64,000 nucleotides of DNA from Pelobates cultripes (GCA_933207985.1 OW240913.1:331281519-331345518); one strand, 5' to 3'; positions 1 through 13,215 are shown, counted from the stretch's first letter. Translations and numbers: made by a program. The notes: generated by a model from the sequence alone, not told the origin.

Positions 1-1576
1 TCAGACTTGTAGTCTCCCTAGTTAAGTCTAGGGATTCAGGGGAGGCCCTGTCTTTGCTTTGAAAGGCTGAAGATGGGGCACCCAAAGGATTTTGAAATGG
101 GTAAGCCATGAGTGGAAGAGGGAAAGGGTGACGGAAAGAAGAGGAGGAGAAGCTAGCAGCTGCTGAGAGAGGGGACTGATGCAGTGAAGCATGATGACTA
201 CCAGGTGGTGGCACACTGGTAGATTGGTCATTAGAATTTTTGCGTACAACTAAGGGCAGTGCTTCTGTTTGGTCTGTAGAACTAGGCATCGGTACGTTGC
301 CAAAAGTGTCCAGGGGATTTGGAATGATGACATCACCAAAGCACTGTGCATGATGGTTGGTGGTGTGGAAGTTGTGGCTCTCCCCATTGATTGCAAATCT
401 TGCCTGAGGAATTTGGAGGGGTGGAAAGACCTGAGGGAGTTGGCGAATGGGCTTTGCCGAAAAAACCTTGACCACAGTGTCTACTACCTGTGACATAGCA
501 GTATTTAGTTCTTGCTTAAGTGTTTCTGCCAAATGTTTGCTTTCAGGGTGGAAAATGTTATGCAAAGGATCTTTGTCTTTTGTTCCCTCTCTTTTCCCAT
601 GATTGTCTGGTGCCAGTTCGTGTTCCCTGACTAGGGCTCGGGCACGATTAATGAACTGCCCAGGGTCTATGTCAAACATTTCATTATCTGACCTGCCCAC
701 AGAATCCCGGGCTCTTCCATCTATGATCTCTGAGTGCATGCTGTCTTCAGACAGGTTGCCATCTTCATTATTTTCTGAATCGGTGCTATCGTAGATCTGG
801 TAGAACTTCTCCTGCAGCTGGCGCAGCTGTTTCTGCATGTCTTCCAGCTGCTGTTTCAGCTGTCTACGCTCCTCTCTCTTCTGTTCTTTTCGAGCTGATA
901 CCAGATGCTGGAAACTCTGTTGCTGCTGCTGCTGAGGCAGCTTTTGCTTGCGCTTGTTTTCTCTATAGCTTTCTCGGGGGCTTATAGACCGGGGGGCTCC
1001 CTCTCTTTCATTTTCATTGCCCCTCAATGGCACATTTGGGGAATGGCTCATACCTCTAATTATATTTTCAACCCGGGCACGCTTTGCTCTCAGGTGCTCA
1101 TCACACAACCGATCCATATCAAACTGGCTCATCGTAGGCCTGCCAAAGGGGGAAAGACACTCTTGGGGACTGTCTCTTGAAGAGTTGCTGCATACATCCT
1201 CCTGATGTATCTCAGAGCCTGTGCTGGAAAGCCCACTGGCTTGGAAACTGGGCTCTGTGCCACCATGTTTGTTCATGTTATTTTTCAACAGCTGGGAAAT
1301 TATGGTTGCTCCTGGAAAAGGCATCATGGCATCTTCATAGGAGTTCGCCCTCTTCAGCAGCTTGCGGAGTACATTTGACTTTTCCCCATCTGCATGCTGT
1401 ACCACGGAATACTCAACATCCTGCTCGGAACCTTGGGAATTCATGGCACTGAAAAAGGTTGCTCTCGCTTTAGCAAAAAATGCAGATGCTGTCCCTACAG
1501 TCCTTTTCACTCCAATGTCAACTCTTCTTCTCTTGGTTTGCCTGCTTAAGAGGGCTGCGCTGTCATGGTCAGGCAT
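1..1576 (-). CDS. PROX1: PROX1 (prospero homeobox 1), N-terminal coding part, continues beyond the window edge
   Basis: The reverse strand from the ATG at 1576-1574 is open to the edge: 525 codons plus one base, no stop or frameshift. The protein starts MPDHDSAALLSRQTK and has the basic run KRRR (15-18, likely nuclear localisation). LxxLL-type receptor boxes LRKLL (70-74) and ISQLL (93-97) follow, then basic KRKQK (208-212), six glutamines (215-220), a Q/E/K-rich coiled coil (about 226-265, then FYQIYDSTDSEN), an acidic stretch, and the conserved block TLKQELNTAMSQVVDTVVKV (about 352-371). This matches vertebrate PROX1 in order and spacing. PROX1 is a nuclear homeodomain transcription factor needed for lymphatic endothelium, liver, lens and retina. 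The family is about 737 aa long, so the DNA-binding homeo-prospero domain is outside. The exon probably continues past position 1, because no donor is seen. The start is chosen by homology; context is moderate (G at -3). Confidence 0.97.
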   Translation of the reverse strand, partial: MPDHDSAALLSRQTKRRRVDIGVKRTVGTASAFFAKARATFFSAMNSQGSEQDVEYSVVQHADGEKSNVLRKLLKRANSYEDAMMPFPGATIISQLLKNNMNKHGGTEPSFQASGLSSTGSEIHQEDVCSNSSRDSPQECLSPFGRPTMSQFDMDRLCDEHLRAKRARVENIIRGMSHSPNVPLRGNENEREGAPRSISPRESYRENKRKQKLPQQQQQQSFQHLVSARKEQKREERRQLKQQLEDMQKQLRQLQEKFYQIYDSTDSENNEDGNLSEDSMHSEIIDGRARDSVGRSDNEMFDIDPGQFINRARALVREHELAPDNHGKREGTKDKDPLHNIFHPESKHLAETLKQELNTAMSQVVDTVVKVFSAKPIRQLPQVFPPLQIPQARFAINGESHNFHTTNHHAQCFGDVIIPNPLDTFGNVPMPSSTDQTEALPLVVRKNSNDQSTSVPPPGSHHASLHQSPLSAAASFSSSSFRHPFPLPLMAYPFQNPLGAPSSAFQSKDRASPESLDLTRETTSL

Positions 1577-1643
1577 CACTGGTCTGTTATTGTGTCATCT
1601 TCAAAAGCTTGTCAGCTGGGCACAGCTCGAGAATCCTGGGACC
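1577..1643 (-). other. PROX1: PROX1 5'UTR part of the first coding exon and splice acceptor
   Basis: Reading leftwards, a pyrimidine-rich TTTTGTTCTGTTGGCTAG ends with AG at 1645-1644, so the exon probably begins at 1643. An alternative AG lies further upstream (TTTTATTCAG near 1710), so the acceptor is inferred rather than proven. The 67-nt leader before the PROX1 ATG holds a minimal upstream ORF. Confidence 0.7.
1587..1598 (-). promoter_or_regulatory. Minimal upstream ORF (ATG ACA CAA TAA) before PROX1
   Basis: On the minus strand an ATG at 1598-1596 is followed by two codons and a TAA at 1589-1587, ten nucleotides before the PROX1 ATG. Its context has A at -3, at least as good as that of the main start. 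Such a short uORF would let ribosomes terminate next to the true start and could dampen or modulate PROX1 translation. The role is inferred; the sequence itself is unambiguous. Confidence 0.6.
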
Positions 1644-3396
1644 CTAGCCAACAGAACAAAAGGACTGATGAATCATTTTCTTTAAATTTCTCCAAATTTC
1701 CTGACCTCAATCCTGAATAAAATGCAAAATGCATAGGCTCTGGGATTTATGACACATTACAATTATTACAATTTATTATGCACTCTGCTTGAAACTAAAC
1801 ATTTTTAAATATTTCTGCTTCACTGCTTTAAGATGGATTAAGATTTACACACAACCCCCCTCCCCAGAACACACAAAATAAATATAAAAAAGCAAAAACA
1901 TAAAAACTACTTAAGTACAAGTAAAATGATTGTATTTCTCAAATGTTCTCAAACTGATAGCGTTTATCTCTGCAGATTGTAAGAGCACAGCAAAAGAAAA
2001 ACAAATGATTAAATTTGGCCAGATAATGCTAAGAAAGATGAAATAAAATCCAATTTGGAAGGTTTATCTTTGAAATAAGAAGCAAAATATACATTTAAAA
2101 AAAATTGTAACGTATTCCAGGAAAAAAAAATGGATATATTTAACCTTACAGAAATTTTAGAGGTAGATGTTTTATGGTTACAGACAGTGTTTTGTACAAA
2201 AAGCACTATTTAACACAGGGGAAGTATCGATATAAAGCACAATTATTAAAAATAAGGAAACAAAATCCAAGGACAACATTTTGGCATGGCCTATTGCTCC
2301 CTTCATTTTAGTCTGCCAAAGGAAGCTTGCACTGCCCAAAGAGGTGCCATGCAAAACCACTAGAAGTGCAAGCAAGAGTAGGCAGTCAAGGACTAATATA
2401 GGTTTAATCCTAAATGGTTATTGGGCCAGAAGTGGCCTGTCTCTGATTAAGGGAAGCAGTTCTACTGCCCTAGGGAGATTGATTTATCTAGATAATCCTA
2501 ATACTTCATGCAATATCTAGTAAATTGAGAGGGATACATGGCCAACGATACACATAGTTGGGTGTTTAACCCAAAATGTGAGGATGTAAACCATGGTATC
2601 CGGTACATGGTGTGATAGCGAACAGCAAGTCTCCTGAGAAAAGGATCTAGAAATGCACATTACACATGAGCAACGTCTGCACTATTAGCAGGATATTTCC
2701 CGTAACAGTAACAGAAAACCCCGTAGGTTTCTCAATTCTTCAACATGATTTTTCCTATAAAGATTACTGCTAGCCAGTAAGTGTATCTTCCTTCAACTTG
2801 CTCTGAATGCCAAGTGACATCATTTTATCTATGCCTGCATCTGGTTTCCTGTGGCATGTATCGCCAAAGCAGAAAACCATGTACGGCAAATATGAAATAA
2901 CCGCGATACAATGATGTTCTGACTTTCTTCCCAAGTGTCATTGCTTTTCCTTGAATTCCACCTAAGAAAGATTATAATGATTTATTTCTCAAAAAGAACA
3001 GTCTAAATGTTACTGGTGACGGTTCAACTTATGAGGAAACTACAAGGTTTCCCTTTTTTCCATGGAGATAAAAATTGTGCTTAGTAAAAAAATTAAAAAA
3101 AATAAAGGTGATGAGAATCTTTCATGCCATGTTTATCTGATACTAAACTATGCATTTGCTTAACAGAGCACATCTTTACAATCACAGGGTACATTGCCAA
3201 AGGCAGCATGCAGACTTTTTTGGAATGTGTCCCATCTCTTTTCGGTTCACCTGTAAAAACATCTATGTGCTCCCTAGGACTGCATCTGTGGCTAGTTTTA
3301 AAAGATGACTATTCATGCAAAAAGGCATAATTTCAGCATGACAAAACCGTCAGATTTAGGATATTATTAAGCAGAGCTTACACAGATGGATTGTGA

Positions 3397-3433
<37 letters not shown>

Positions 3434-6400
3434 ATACAAGTAAAGGAAGAAAATGCTGGCTGTAAAATCGTGTATCCGAAGAAAACTATCTCAAGGCTAT
3501 GGTCAGATCTCCATCCTAAGAGGAACATAATACCTGTATATATTTCTGTCAATTTAAGAAGAAAAAAAAAGTATGAAATTTCTCCTTAAAAACAAACCCA
3601 ACATCTCTAAAAGGATAGTCTGTGTCATTATAGGGTACACTGGACACTACTTTGGTAAAAAATAAAATAAAAAAATTGTGGAACAAACCGAGAGTTTGTC
3701 TTTGTGAGGTAAAGTATCACATTTGAATTGTCCATGTAGGCCCATGAAGCACCATTTGTGATCACTAATAAATACAAAGTCTATGGAAAACTGTTTTGGA
3801 TTCACTCAAAAGACCTGGGAATTTATTCACTAAATGGCAACTTGTGTTAAATTGATTAATAAAATTTTGAGCATAATAGCTGCGTTGGATCAGTTTTGTA
3901 TCACCGAAAAAAAAATTTCAATGTCCAAAATTTTGACTGGAATCTTGCAATTCAGTTGTCGACTGCCCACAATTCAACATTTAGTAAATCAATCCTCTTA
4001 GTTTGATCCATTCCTCCTAATCTCCATGCATTCTAAATATAACAGTTGGGAGCTTCAGAATATGTAATATCTACATAATACATAAAATAAAGCGATTTTG
4101 ACGTATATAAACTTCTACCCATGCAAGCACATATTTGTGCTTGATGCTTATTCATTAAACTTGCAGCTTAACTAAAAATCGAACATGCAAATTAAACAAG
4201 GAAAATTCACGCTCCAACAGCTAAAAGGGGGGAGAATTCTTCCAGCTCAATTCACTTGGATTTTATTTGCCAAACGAAATTTTAAATTCACTAAAATGTA
4301 CCGTTCAGCGAATAAACCTTTAAAAGTTATTAAGCTTAATAAAAAAATAAAAAAAATAATAACACATGCCTTTTAGCAAAAAGCATTTGAAACAACTACT
4401 TGTCAAAATTCAAGAAATCTAGAGGTTAATGTACAAATGATAGCACCAAAAATTGAACGAGATCCTTCCTGCAAACCTCTCATATGCAAATTTGCATTTA
4501 TTAAAAAGTTTTCTGGTAAAATTTTCATAAATTAATACAAAATATGTGTCCTTGCCAAATATGTACCCCTGTAATCTTCTTTAAATCTACGACATTATTT
4601 AAATTAATTTGGCTTGATTTATTCCTGATCTGCAGCTGTTAGTCTAGGCTAAATTGATACTCCAGTTTGTTATAAGACATTTCTAAGTCTGTTGATCAAT
4701 GCTGATGATACGAAAAATAACGTAAAAGTTTATTTTACCTCTCAGATCAAGACAAAAAAATTTAAAGCACACGAGTGCCCAATATCAAATTGAGAAAATT
4801 GTAAAGTTTCAATGTAACTATCCTCACTTGTTAATTTACAACGAACAATTTGAGACAGGCTTTTAAACAATGTTGGATTTTTGACACTCATTTTAATAGG
4901 AGCAAATATATTAGCAAGAATAGAAGAATTATCTGAAAATTTAAGTTCAAAGATAGACTGTTATTTGAAAAAAATAAATTTCTTGAAATGAAAGGTATAT
5001 TTAAATAAATATATATAGCTGGGCATTTTATTTGCATAAAGCATATGTTCAATTATAAAAGGGAAAAATTTAAAATAGAAAATTCAGGTTTTACCTTAAG
5101 ATTATTTTTGTGTGTGGCTATTTTACAGCATTATTGACGGGAAAAAGTAAGGTCACTAAAATAAATAATTAAATTAAACAGCATTTCTGCAACTTTATAC
5201 AATGACAATAACTATTTTGCCATGAATTTGTAGTGTGTGTGTGTGTTTTTTTTTTGTTTTGTTTTTTAAATACACAGTAAAAGTTCCTTTCTTTTTTCTT
5301 TTTAGGAAAATAAACTGCTGCTATCGATTCAAAAATATGGCTTTAAGCATATTCAATGGTCTTAAATTAGTTTGATGCTAAATTGTACGAGCTGTTTCAG
5401 ATTTGGGCATTGGTGTGTTTAACGATAATTCTCAATCTGTTTTCAGGAAAATAATCTTTGGCGTAGGGGATATTACAGAGTTATAAATAAGTGCATACCA
5501 CAAAACCATTTTTACCTGGTCGATTATGCACTGCTATCAGTAGCCATCTGTGTGTTATAACTTAATAGAGGCAAGGCTGGTTTATTCCCTAAACAGTCAG
5601 TTATAGTGAATTGAGAATCAAAAAGCAAAATTCAAGTTAAAATAGCCAAGTCTATACATGAGTTGAAGACTTTTTTTTTTTACAAATCAGTTATTGTTAC
5701 TTAAATTTTGAAATTCAGTTTTCAATTCGCTATACGATTCTGTTTTTAGTGATTAAATATCAAGGTCGTTTTTCTAGTTTGTTCACAGCTAAGTGTTTTC
5801 CCCAAAAGTTTAGAACTAAACTTACACCAAGTCGCAAAAAACGCAGATGAACGTGAACAGCAATTACAACATGTATACATTTCGTATTACATGTACTTGC
5901 TGAAATTGTGTAGTCGTTACCTACACAAATGTTTTGTGTACAAAATAACACATCATTCTATACTGCAATGCTTTTTAGCTGTGATGTTTAGTTATCTAAG
6001 AGCCTGATCTCAATGGGGTGTCCCTCTAACTATGATGACGGATGTATAGGTGGCCTCTAAAAAGCACTGTACACACCCAGCGTTGAAGGAGTTAAACAAC
6101 TAGACAGTTTTGCATAAAATTATAGAGTACCTGGGGACAAAAGTTTCACCGAAAACAGGAGTATGCCTAATTGAACTTTTAATGTCTATTACTTTAGAGG
6201 TGTTGTTGTGTCTAGTCTAGTGATGATTAGTACATAGCTTTGGCTACCCCCTGGGGTCATTATATGTTGCTTTAACAACAACAAAAACAAACACAGGCCC
6301 CAAGTTTAAAATGGGCATAGAGCTTAACGTAAATGTATCATTAGTTTAAAATGTTAGTTTGCATTATAACCTCTGACATCAATGGAGAAAGAATTTTACG

Positions 6401-9205
6401 TTGTCACACCTAGCGTGGAAAGGCCGTTTTAAAAGTGTCAGGTGGGCTTTCCTATGCTTAAATAAAAGCTAACTTCTTCATATAAGAGGAACAGAATGGG
6501 TTAAGGCACTGAGGACAATCTTGAACTGTAACTACTGGGTCTGCCAGATGGAATCATTAACACAGGCATAATAAAAGACATAAAGGCTATTCTGCTTGGC
6601 GATATTTGACATCTTTATATCTAAAGTTCCTTCATTTATCATTAATAAAAAGCAGAAGTATATATGTACGAAAGGGCAGAGAAGTAAAAGGTGGAACTGC
6701 CATAGATAAGAATTTAAAGGATGACATAGATATCACAACTCAAAGGTAAAGTCGAAAAAGAAAAATGCACACCTTGTGCCTGTACAAAAAAGGGACACCC
6801 CAGGAGCACTATACTACAGAAGGGTGCCTTAATCTGACATGCATTCTGAATAAACCTGTGCAAAATATTTTCTACGTTTTAACCACAAATATACTCATAG
6901 TCATCTCTTTGTAAAAACAGAACCCTATGTTTGGAAGACACTTAATTATTTCTAATTGATGGAGAGAAAATGATCCCTTATTTTTGTAAAACAGAAAATG
7001 TCAGACAGACAGATAGATGGACAGAACGACTAAAACAGGGAATTTGAGACAGATGGATAGATTGACAGCCTAGAAGAGGCTGGGAAAATATAACCAAAAA
7101 TCATTAGTAAGTGGAAATGTTGTGAGTCAGGAGGGAAAAAGTTGTTTTACTTCCAAGAGTCACACATAAAGAGCATCATAATGTACTTGACTTCTCAATT
7201 CTTATAGAGAAAGATCAGTGGAAATGTTATTCATATATAAATATTTAGATAGACGTCTGTTTACTAAATGGCCAACTGACATCCGACTAAAAAACGTAGG
7301 TCCTTATAGACAGGCTATTGACTCTTTAAGTTGTAATTTTCTAAGTCGGTTTGCCGTTTAGTGAACACGTCACTTCGCTTAGCAAAAACAAAGTCATCAT
7401 AAGGTGGACTAACTTTTGTTTTAACCAAAAACAGGGAATTTTTTGAAAATAGTGGTGGCATAAGGTGGACTAACTTCTGGGAAACATTTACAGGCTGATG
7501 GGTTAGAAATGAAGAAATGAAGAAATGTACATTTTGACCAGCCAAGAAGAAACAAGACTAAAGAAGTGATCAGGTCCCATGGACCAAGCCAAAAAAAAAA
7601 AAATCAACTCTTTCCGGATGCACCTTTGTGATGGCAGGTAATAAGACGGCTTCTAACACAAAACATATGCTTCCACTTATAAATCTGCTATCAGGTAAAA
7701 GCAATATTTCCCCTTACTTTGTCTAACATGTTGATTAATAATGCAACCTGTATTTAGTATGCAAATAGGGTTTATACAAAACATCTCACCAGGTATAATT
7801 TGAACGTCTCTGTTGTTCGGGCTTTCCTTATCTATGAGCTGGCCATAAATGCATAAACCTCTCAACAATAGCCGGCTGGTAAGATTCTGCTGAACGAAAA
7901 CTTGCACCTGTCTTTCTTGACACAACGCACCTGTCTGGCGTTAACCATGCATGTTCTGTTTTGGTCTTACAATAGCTATCCAGACACAGAAGGGAGCGGG
8001 AGACAAATAATAAAGATTTTTTTTTTAAAAAAGAAAGGAAATGAAAAGCAAATCTTTTATAGCAGACCAGTCATCGTTAACAGTTTGATGCAAATATCCC
8101 TAAAAAGTACAAATTAAAAAAAATAACAATAAATTAAAATAATAACGAGGCTAGGGGAAATGCACACTATAAATGACAACTGCTTGGACTGGTTTGCACG
8201 CAGTGATGCTGGGTGCATCCCTTGCCAAACTCCCCCCCAGAAAAAGGAAAAAATATGCTTTCAAAATTCAGCACTACGAGCTTTCTAGTGTAAGCAGAAG
8301 CATGTGCTTTCTCTGTGACTTGCAAACATTACTGCTAGATGCGTACAGATCTTGCTACACTATGGAGACAGATCTAACACAGGCTATCCAAACAAGGCTT
8401 TTCATTTTAGACCAATTTGTGAAACTTCAAAGATCAACTACAAAATCATTCTTACCCTTCAGATACAAGGCATTGAGAGCTATGAAATATGGCAAAATAA
8501 TGCTATCAGCATTTAAAGGGAAGAAGAGAGTTACCATAGTCTTAATAAGAAGAAATGCTATTTTACATTTTTTTTTTTTAAACTTGGGAATCTGCTAGAA
8601 GCGATATAAGGGGCAATACGCTATATTTTTTAAGAATAAACAGATTGACAGGTTTATATTAACTGAGCTTTAAAAAAAAATAATAAGATCTCGTGCACAC
8701 ACTTTTTATCTGAGTGAAGGAAAGAAACCAATATTATAATAATATCTGACAGTTTTTTTTTTTCCTGGAATGAGAAATAATTAAAAAAAAGGGAACTATC
8801 TATTCAAATGAGAAGCAAATAAAGCAGACGGAAAAAAAATAATAATAGGATCTTTGCAGACATGACAAAAGAAAAACAAAAAACTAAAGATGAAATCAGG
8901 CGTTAAAAAGGTGGAAAAAAAAAACCAGTTACTACTACATAGAACAAAACTAGCAGTCAAATGGCACATTAAGCATCCTTAAACATTTACCATTATCCTA
9001 ACAAGGATCAGCATCACTGCTCAAACGAAGTTCTTATTACTCCAACACGAAAAAACACACACACTTCTGAACAAATACGTTTAAAGTTTAAGTGCTGATA
9101 AAAGGTCTGTGATAAAATAAAAAAAAGGCAAAAAAAAGCAGAGCCCTAGGATGCAATTTAGCAAAGTTATTTGAAATAAAAACTAATGCTGAAGGGTATA
9201 CTTAC
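1644..9205 (-). other. PROX1: PROX1 intron 1, repeat-poor and AT-rich
   Basis: The intron lies between the acceptor at 1645-1644 and the donor CTGA|GTAAGTAT at 9205-9204. It is AT-rich, with no recognised transposon and only simple repeats: CA/TA at 3399-3434, GT plus a T run at 5236-5262, and short A or T runs. Absence of the MITEs that crowd the region beyond 17 kb suggests that insertions are selected against here, as expected for regulatory DNA of a developmental gene. I found no coding exon inside. The 141-codon ORF at 8173-8598 (+) has no recognisable family features. Confidence 0.75.
3399..3434. repeat. (AC)n(AT)n microsatellite
   Basis: A compound dinucleotide run, about ten AC units passing directly into about eight AT units, inside PROX1 intron 1. 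Likely length-polymorphic. Confidence 0.95.
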
Positions 9206-9550
9206 TCAGAGAAAGCGTTGAAACTGATCCGTTTTGCCAGCGAAAGACAGAAAACACAGAGCCTGGAATATGTGCTGATGTATTGTACAATTTGACAAGG
9301 GAGGGAGTATGTGTGTGTGCCTCTGAATGACTAAGGGACACAGAGTATGCGTGAGTGTATGTGTGTGTGTATGTGTGTGTGCGAATCTGACAGAGAGCAG
9401 GCTGGAGACTGAGTGGAGAGAGACAGAGACTCAGAGAGAGAGAGGGGAAGAGGGAGAGAGATCTTTTGTGCTGGTCTCTTATGCCTGGCAGTAATTGTAT
9501 TATCCTAGCAGGCAGAGCAGCTCAGCTGAGGCTCCACACTACAACAAGAT
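9206..9550 (-). other. PROX1: PROX1 non-coding exon 1 (5'UTR), transcription start approximate
   Basis: The left boundary is set by a near-consensus donor on the minus strand (exon ...CTTTCTCTGA, then GTAAGTAT). Upstream on that strand are CA-rich and CT-rich tracts (9295-9385 and 9417-9465), common in vertebrate 5' leaders, and no ATG with a long reading frame. The transcription start is not visible. The value 9550 is a guess based on promoter-like motifs just beyond it (CRE-like sites and a CCAAT box at 9588-9631). Spliced to the acceptor at 1643 it would give a fully non-coding first exon, as in mammalian PROX1. Confidence 0.6.
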
Positions 9551-9660
9551 TTACTTTAAGACACAGCTGGAGGAAACAGGAAGACTGAACGTCACACTCT
9601 GACTGACGTAACGGAGGCAGAGTACACCAATCAGGAGACAACTTTAGATGCAAGGGGGAT
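9551..9660 (-). promoter_or_regulatory. PROX1: Probable PROX1 core promoter
   Basis: Two CRE-like motifs, GTGACGTT (9588-9595, minus reading) and TGACGTAA (9604-9611, plus), lie just before a CCAAT box (9627-9631, present as ATTGG on the minus strand). An AT-rich CTTAAAGTAAA (about 9552-9562, minus) could act as a weak TATA-like element. All sit directly upstream of the presumed exon 1. Motif-based inference only. Confidence 0.5.
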
Positions 9661-12600
9661 AGTTAACAGTCAACTTGGAGAAGGAAAAAAAAAAGAGAGA
9701 GAAATCAGAAGGGTACAGAAAAAAGGAGGAGTCCTATCAAAGCTCGTTGTTGACGGAAAAGGACTTCTTTTATCACCTATTTGGGATTTACGCCTCGCCG
9801 AGATGCTACAGAAAAAAAGAGGGTGACTTTTGCAATGTCAGCATCTTGTGGGGTTAAGCGGGGGTGGGGGAGGTGGGCAAACTTCCACTACTTTGTACAA
9901 AAGTTCAAATTGGTACCTTCATGGAAGCATCAATGGAACTCTTGTCTGAGCGACTTGCTGGAAATTAAGTGTTACACATATATATCGACTATATTGTATG
10001 GAGATGCGCTGCCCATGCATTGTGCTATTAAGGGGGCTGCAAGGTTTTTCAGTAGCAGAGATTCATCTAAATACAACACACATATCAAGAGCAGACAGAT
10101 AGTCAGACGACAAATTGGGAAGAACAATGAGCCAACCTCGCTAAATTACACGTATGGTTAATTCTATCCAGAGCTTGCATTGAATTTAATGTGTTTTGTT
10201 TATTTCACAGATAATAATGTTAGGAGTTTGTAAGAAAAAACATGATCATTGCCATCCTTTAAACATCATGCCTGAATTTGATTTGTGTGTTATCTTGTGA
10301 AATGCCAGAGGGATTTCTATTACAACCCTCTGGCAGTCAGTGGGTTAATCATGACCTTGACCTACTTAGCAAATTGGCTCTAAACTGCAGGATAACCCAC
10401 TACAAATAACATACTACAATGCACTGCTGTTACAGTTTCCGATACGCGCACCAATTAACTGCACTTTATATCTCCTATATAAATAACACAAAATGTTACA
10501 AGCAGAAGAAATCAGTAACTGTGATATGTATCAAAGATAAATATTAGAAACTATATTAAATGTTTAAAAAATTTTATTGTGGGTTGACATTTAAAATTTT
10601 CAGCCATCATTTTCGATAAAATTTTAAAATTTGAGATTGTTTATTCTTTATATTCAGATAAACTGAAGTTTAGGTAACACCACTGTTTACTAAATGAAAA
10701 TGAAGTCATCATAAAATTTGTTTTTTTCTTTTTCTGAGTTTAAACGATGAACCTCTTAATTGCATCTGTATCAATCGTATTATTTCAATTCAAATCTACA
10801 CCACTGTTTAAAGTGAATATACAGCTAAGTGTCCTATTCAGGTAACTGCATCTCATTTAGTCTATACATTTTGCTAGTGAATTTGCCAGCAAGTGAAGTG
10901 ATACGACTAAGTATATATCATTTACCAGAAGTTTAGTACTGAGTCTGTCGAGTGACATGTGGGCACACAAGGACATAACTGCACAGCTTGCAATCCTGAA
11001 CAATTCCATCGGTGCATAGGTATAAGCTAGAAACTTCAATATTAATGGGTCACTCCAAAGTATATAATCATCTGTGGCATCTCAATAGAAAGCCTTGTGC
11101 AATTATTTTTCAATGAATGAGATGCCACTTGCATGGTAGGGATTTAGAGTAAAGAACTGTGGGAAATATAAATGGCAACCAGGATCCTTAACTTCTGCTT
11201 TTAAGTGAGAGACATTATTAACATGTAAGGATATTTCTAGTTATTTCTGTTTTCTACAGGATCTGAAATTTTTTGAACACATATTTAAAGCCAAGAACTG
11301 TATTTTAACACACACTTTAATACGTTTGCAGACTCCGGAATGCTTCTATAAATAAAATATCATCTATAAATTTGCAGAAGTTATTGACGAGTACTATCTA
11401 AAGATGAAATGTTATTACTTGTTGTAAACCCATGTCAAATTTACATGACAGGTGCTCTGTAACCCACTGAGAATTCCTGTGCCTGGCAGAACCGTTTAAC
11501 TGATTATATCCTAACTTATTAGCTCCACTTCACATCACTGACGCTGTTTCACAAGAAGCACTGACTACAACAAGTGAAACAATTCCTCCGTCACATAGGA
11601 GCCACTAATATACTATAGGAATTAACAGGAACAATATGCAAAACTCTGCCCGAGAAGCACGTTATATCCAGAATATAATGCAAGTGTGCTCTCTTGTAAC
11701 AGGGTATTCTTTATGTGATATCACCATTGCTTGCTGTTCCTTTTCCTAATACGTTTAGAATGGCAAGTTTATCCAATATTAAGTCATCTGTGTCTTATAA
11801 CTGATGTCAACACACAAAAACCACAAAATCAGTGAAAACTGGGTTTTCTGGGCAGTGAAATATATATATAAAATAGTACTCTGGTGACCACGTACTTCAT
11901 CACAATGTCTGTCAATGTCAGATTAGAAATAACAAGAGATTTAGTAAAAGCAAACGAGACTGCCACATCAATCTGTACATACATGTTTGGGTTAACAATT
12001 AGCCGAAAGGGGAAGTTATCTGCAGATCTATTGGTACAGGGAGCACTAATAATGGCATGTTAAAAAGAAGAGGCTGTAGGTGGGCTGCTTCAAGCAGTAG
12101 CCAGTCCAGGAATGGCTATTAAGCGCTCTGCCATGTGCGACTAAAAATAAAATAGTAATTTATACATAACATCAGCTTGTAATTCTATTGTGTAAATAAA
12201 CAGTATAATCATTGACAAACCCCGAGAGACAGAATCATTAACAAATCCCAGGAGTCTCATAGAGATATTACTATGTAGATATCCTTTTGGCACAACATAT
12301 AGATTGGCTCTTAACCTCTTGGCTACTGAATACTTTGCAACAAAACAAAACAAAGCCAAAAACAAACAAACAAACAAAAAAACACATCTCAGAATACCTG
12401 GTCATTGATGATAATGTGTGCCATTAGATTGAAGTATGGAATGAGTTACTGTCAGATGCAGTTTTGACAAAAAACTGTTCATGTGTATACTGCTGTTCTG
12501 CGACACAAAGTGTAATATTTAAAAAAAAAAATTTGTACTTACGTGATCATAATGTTTTTGTTTGCTACACAGTTTACTATTGTACAATCTTAAAAAAAAA

Positions 12601-13215
12601 AAAAAAAAGCACTCACCCCCCAAAAATGGTACGTGTATATTAAAGAGCATTTAGGGCTGTTATTGCAGCCTGCACATAAGCCCTTGCATGTGCCCAGAAC
12701 CTTCCTTTTTCACAAGCTTAAAGGCTCCTGTACAGTGCTGTGAGGTGTAGGAAGTATACAATAAAAACAAAGCGCCCCAATAAAGGGAAAACATTATCAT
12801 GCTTTATCGTTAATGTATATCTAATTATAAGGGTTAAGCCCAAGGTGGTGCTGGTACTACCTGAACTGACATACCACTCTGGTTAATTTGTTTAATTTTG
12901 AGTGGGAAATTCTTGTGATTTGATAATGTTAAGAAAGTAGGCAATGTCAAATAGTGTCCCTCTGCATGAGGCAAAGAGTGTGATTGGAGAAATTAATTTC
13001 TCACCAGGTGGAATCAGTGACAAGCATTACGGATGGGAAGCTTTTTATTTTACTATGTGGACACAGCAATAGTTTAAATTGGCACCTTATAACAAGCAAG
13101 TAAAACCACATGTTAATGCCATGTGTAAATAGTGTTGAGGGCTGACTTCACAGCTTCTACAGCCAAGCAAAAATTTGGAACCATTGGGTTTATGCAATAA
13201 ACGCCAAATTGTTGC
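9661..13215. other. PROX1 upstream region, no gene seen
   Basis: AT-rich, mostly unique sequence with simple A runs (12518-12532, 12590-12608) and no recognised transposon. Short ORFs on both strands lack any family signature. A divergent antisense RNA such as mammalian PROX1-AS1 could start here, but nothing in the sequence demonstrates it. Confidence 0.5.

Noticed and set aside
905..1685. Plus-strand ORFs over the PROX1 exon
   Set aside because: Antisense shadows of the PROX1 coding frame, which is open over its whole length and clearly recognisable.
8173..8598. 141-codon plus-strand ORF in PROX1 intron 1
   Set aside because: No recognisable domain, poly-F end from a T run, no splice or start support. 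It is likely a chance ORF in the intron.
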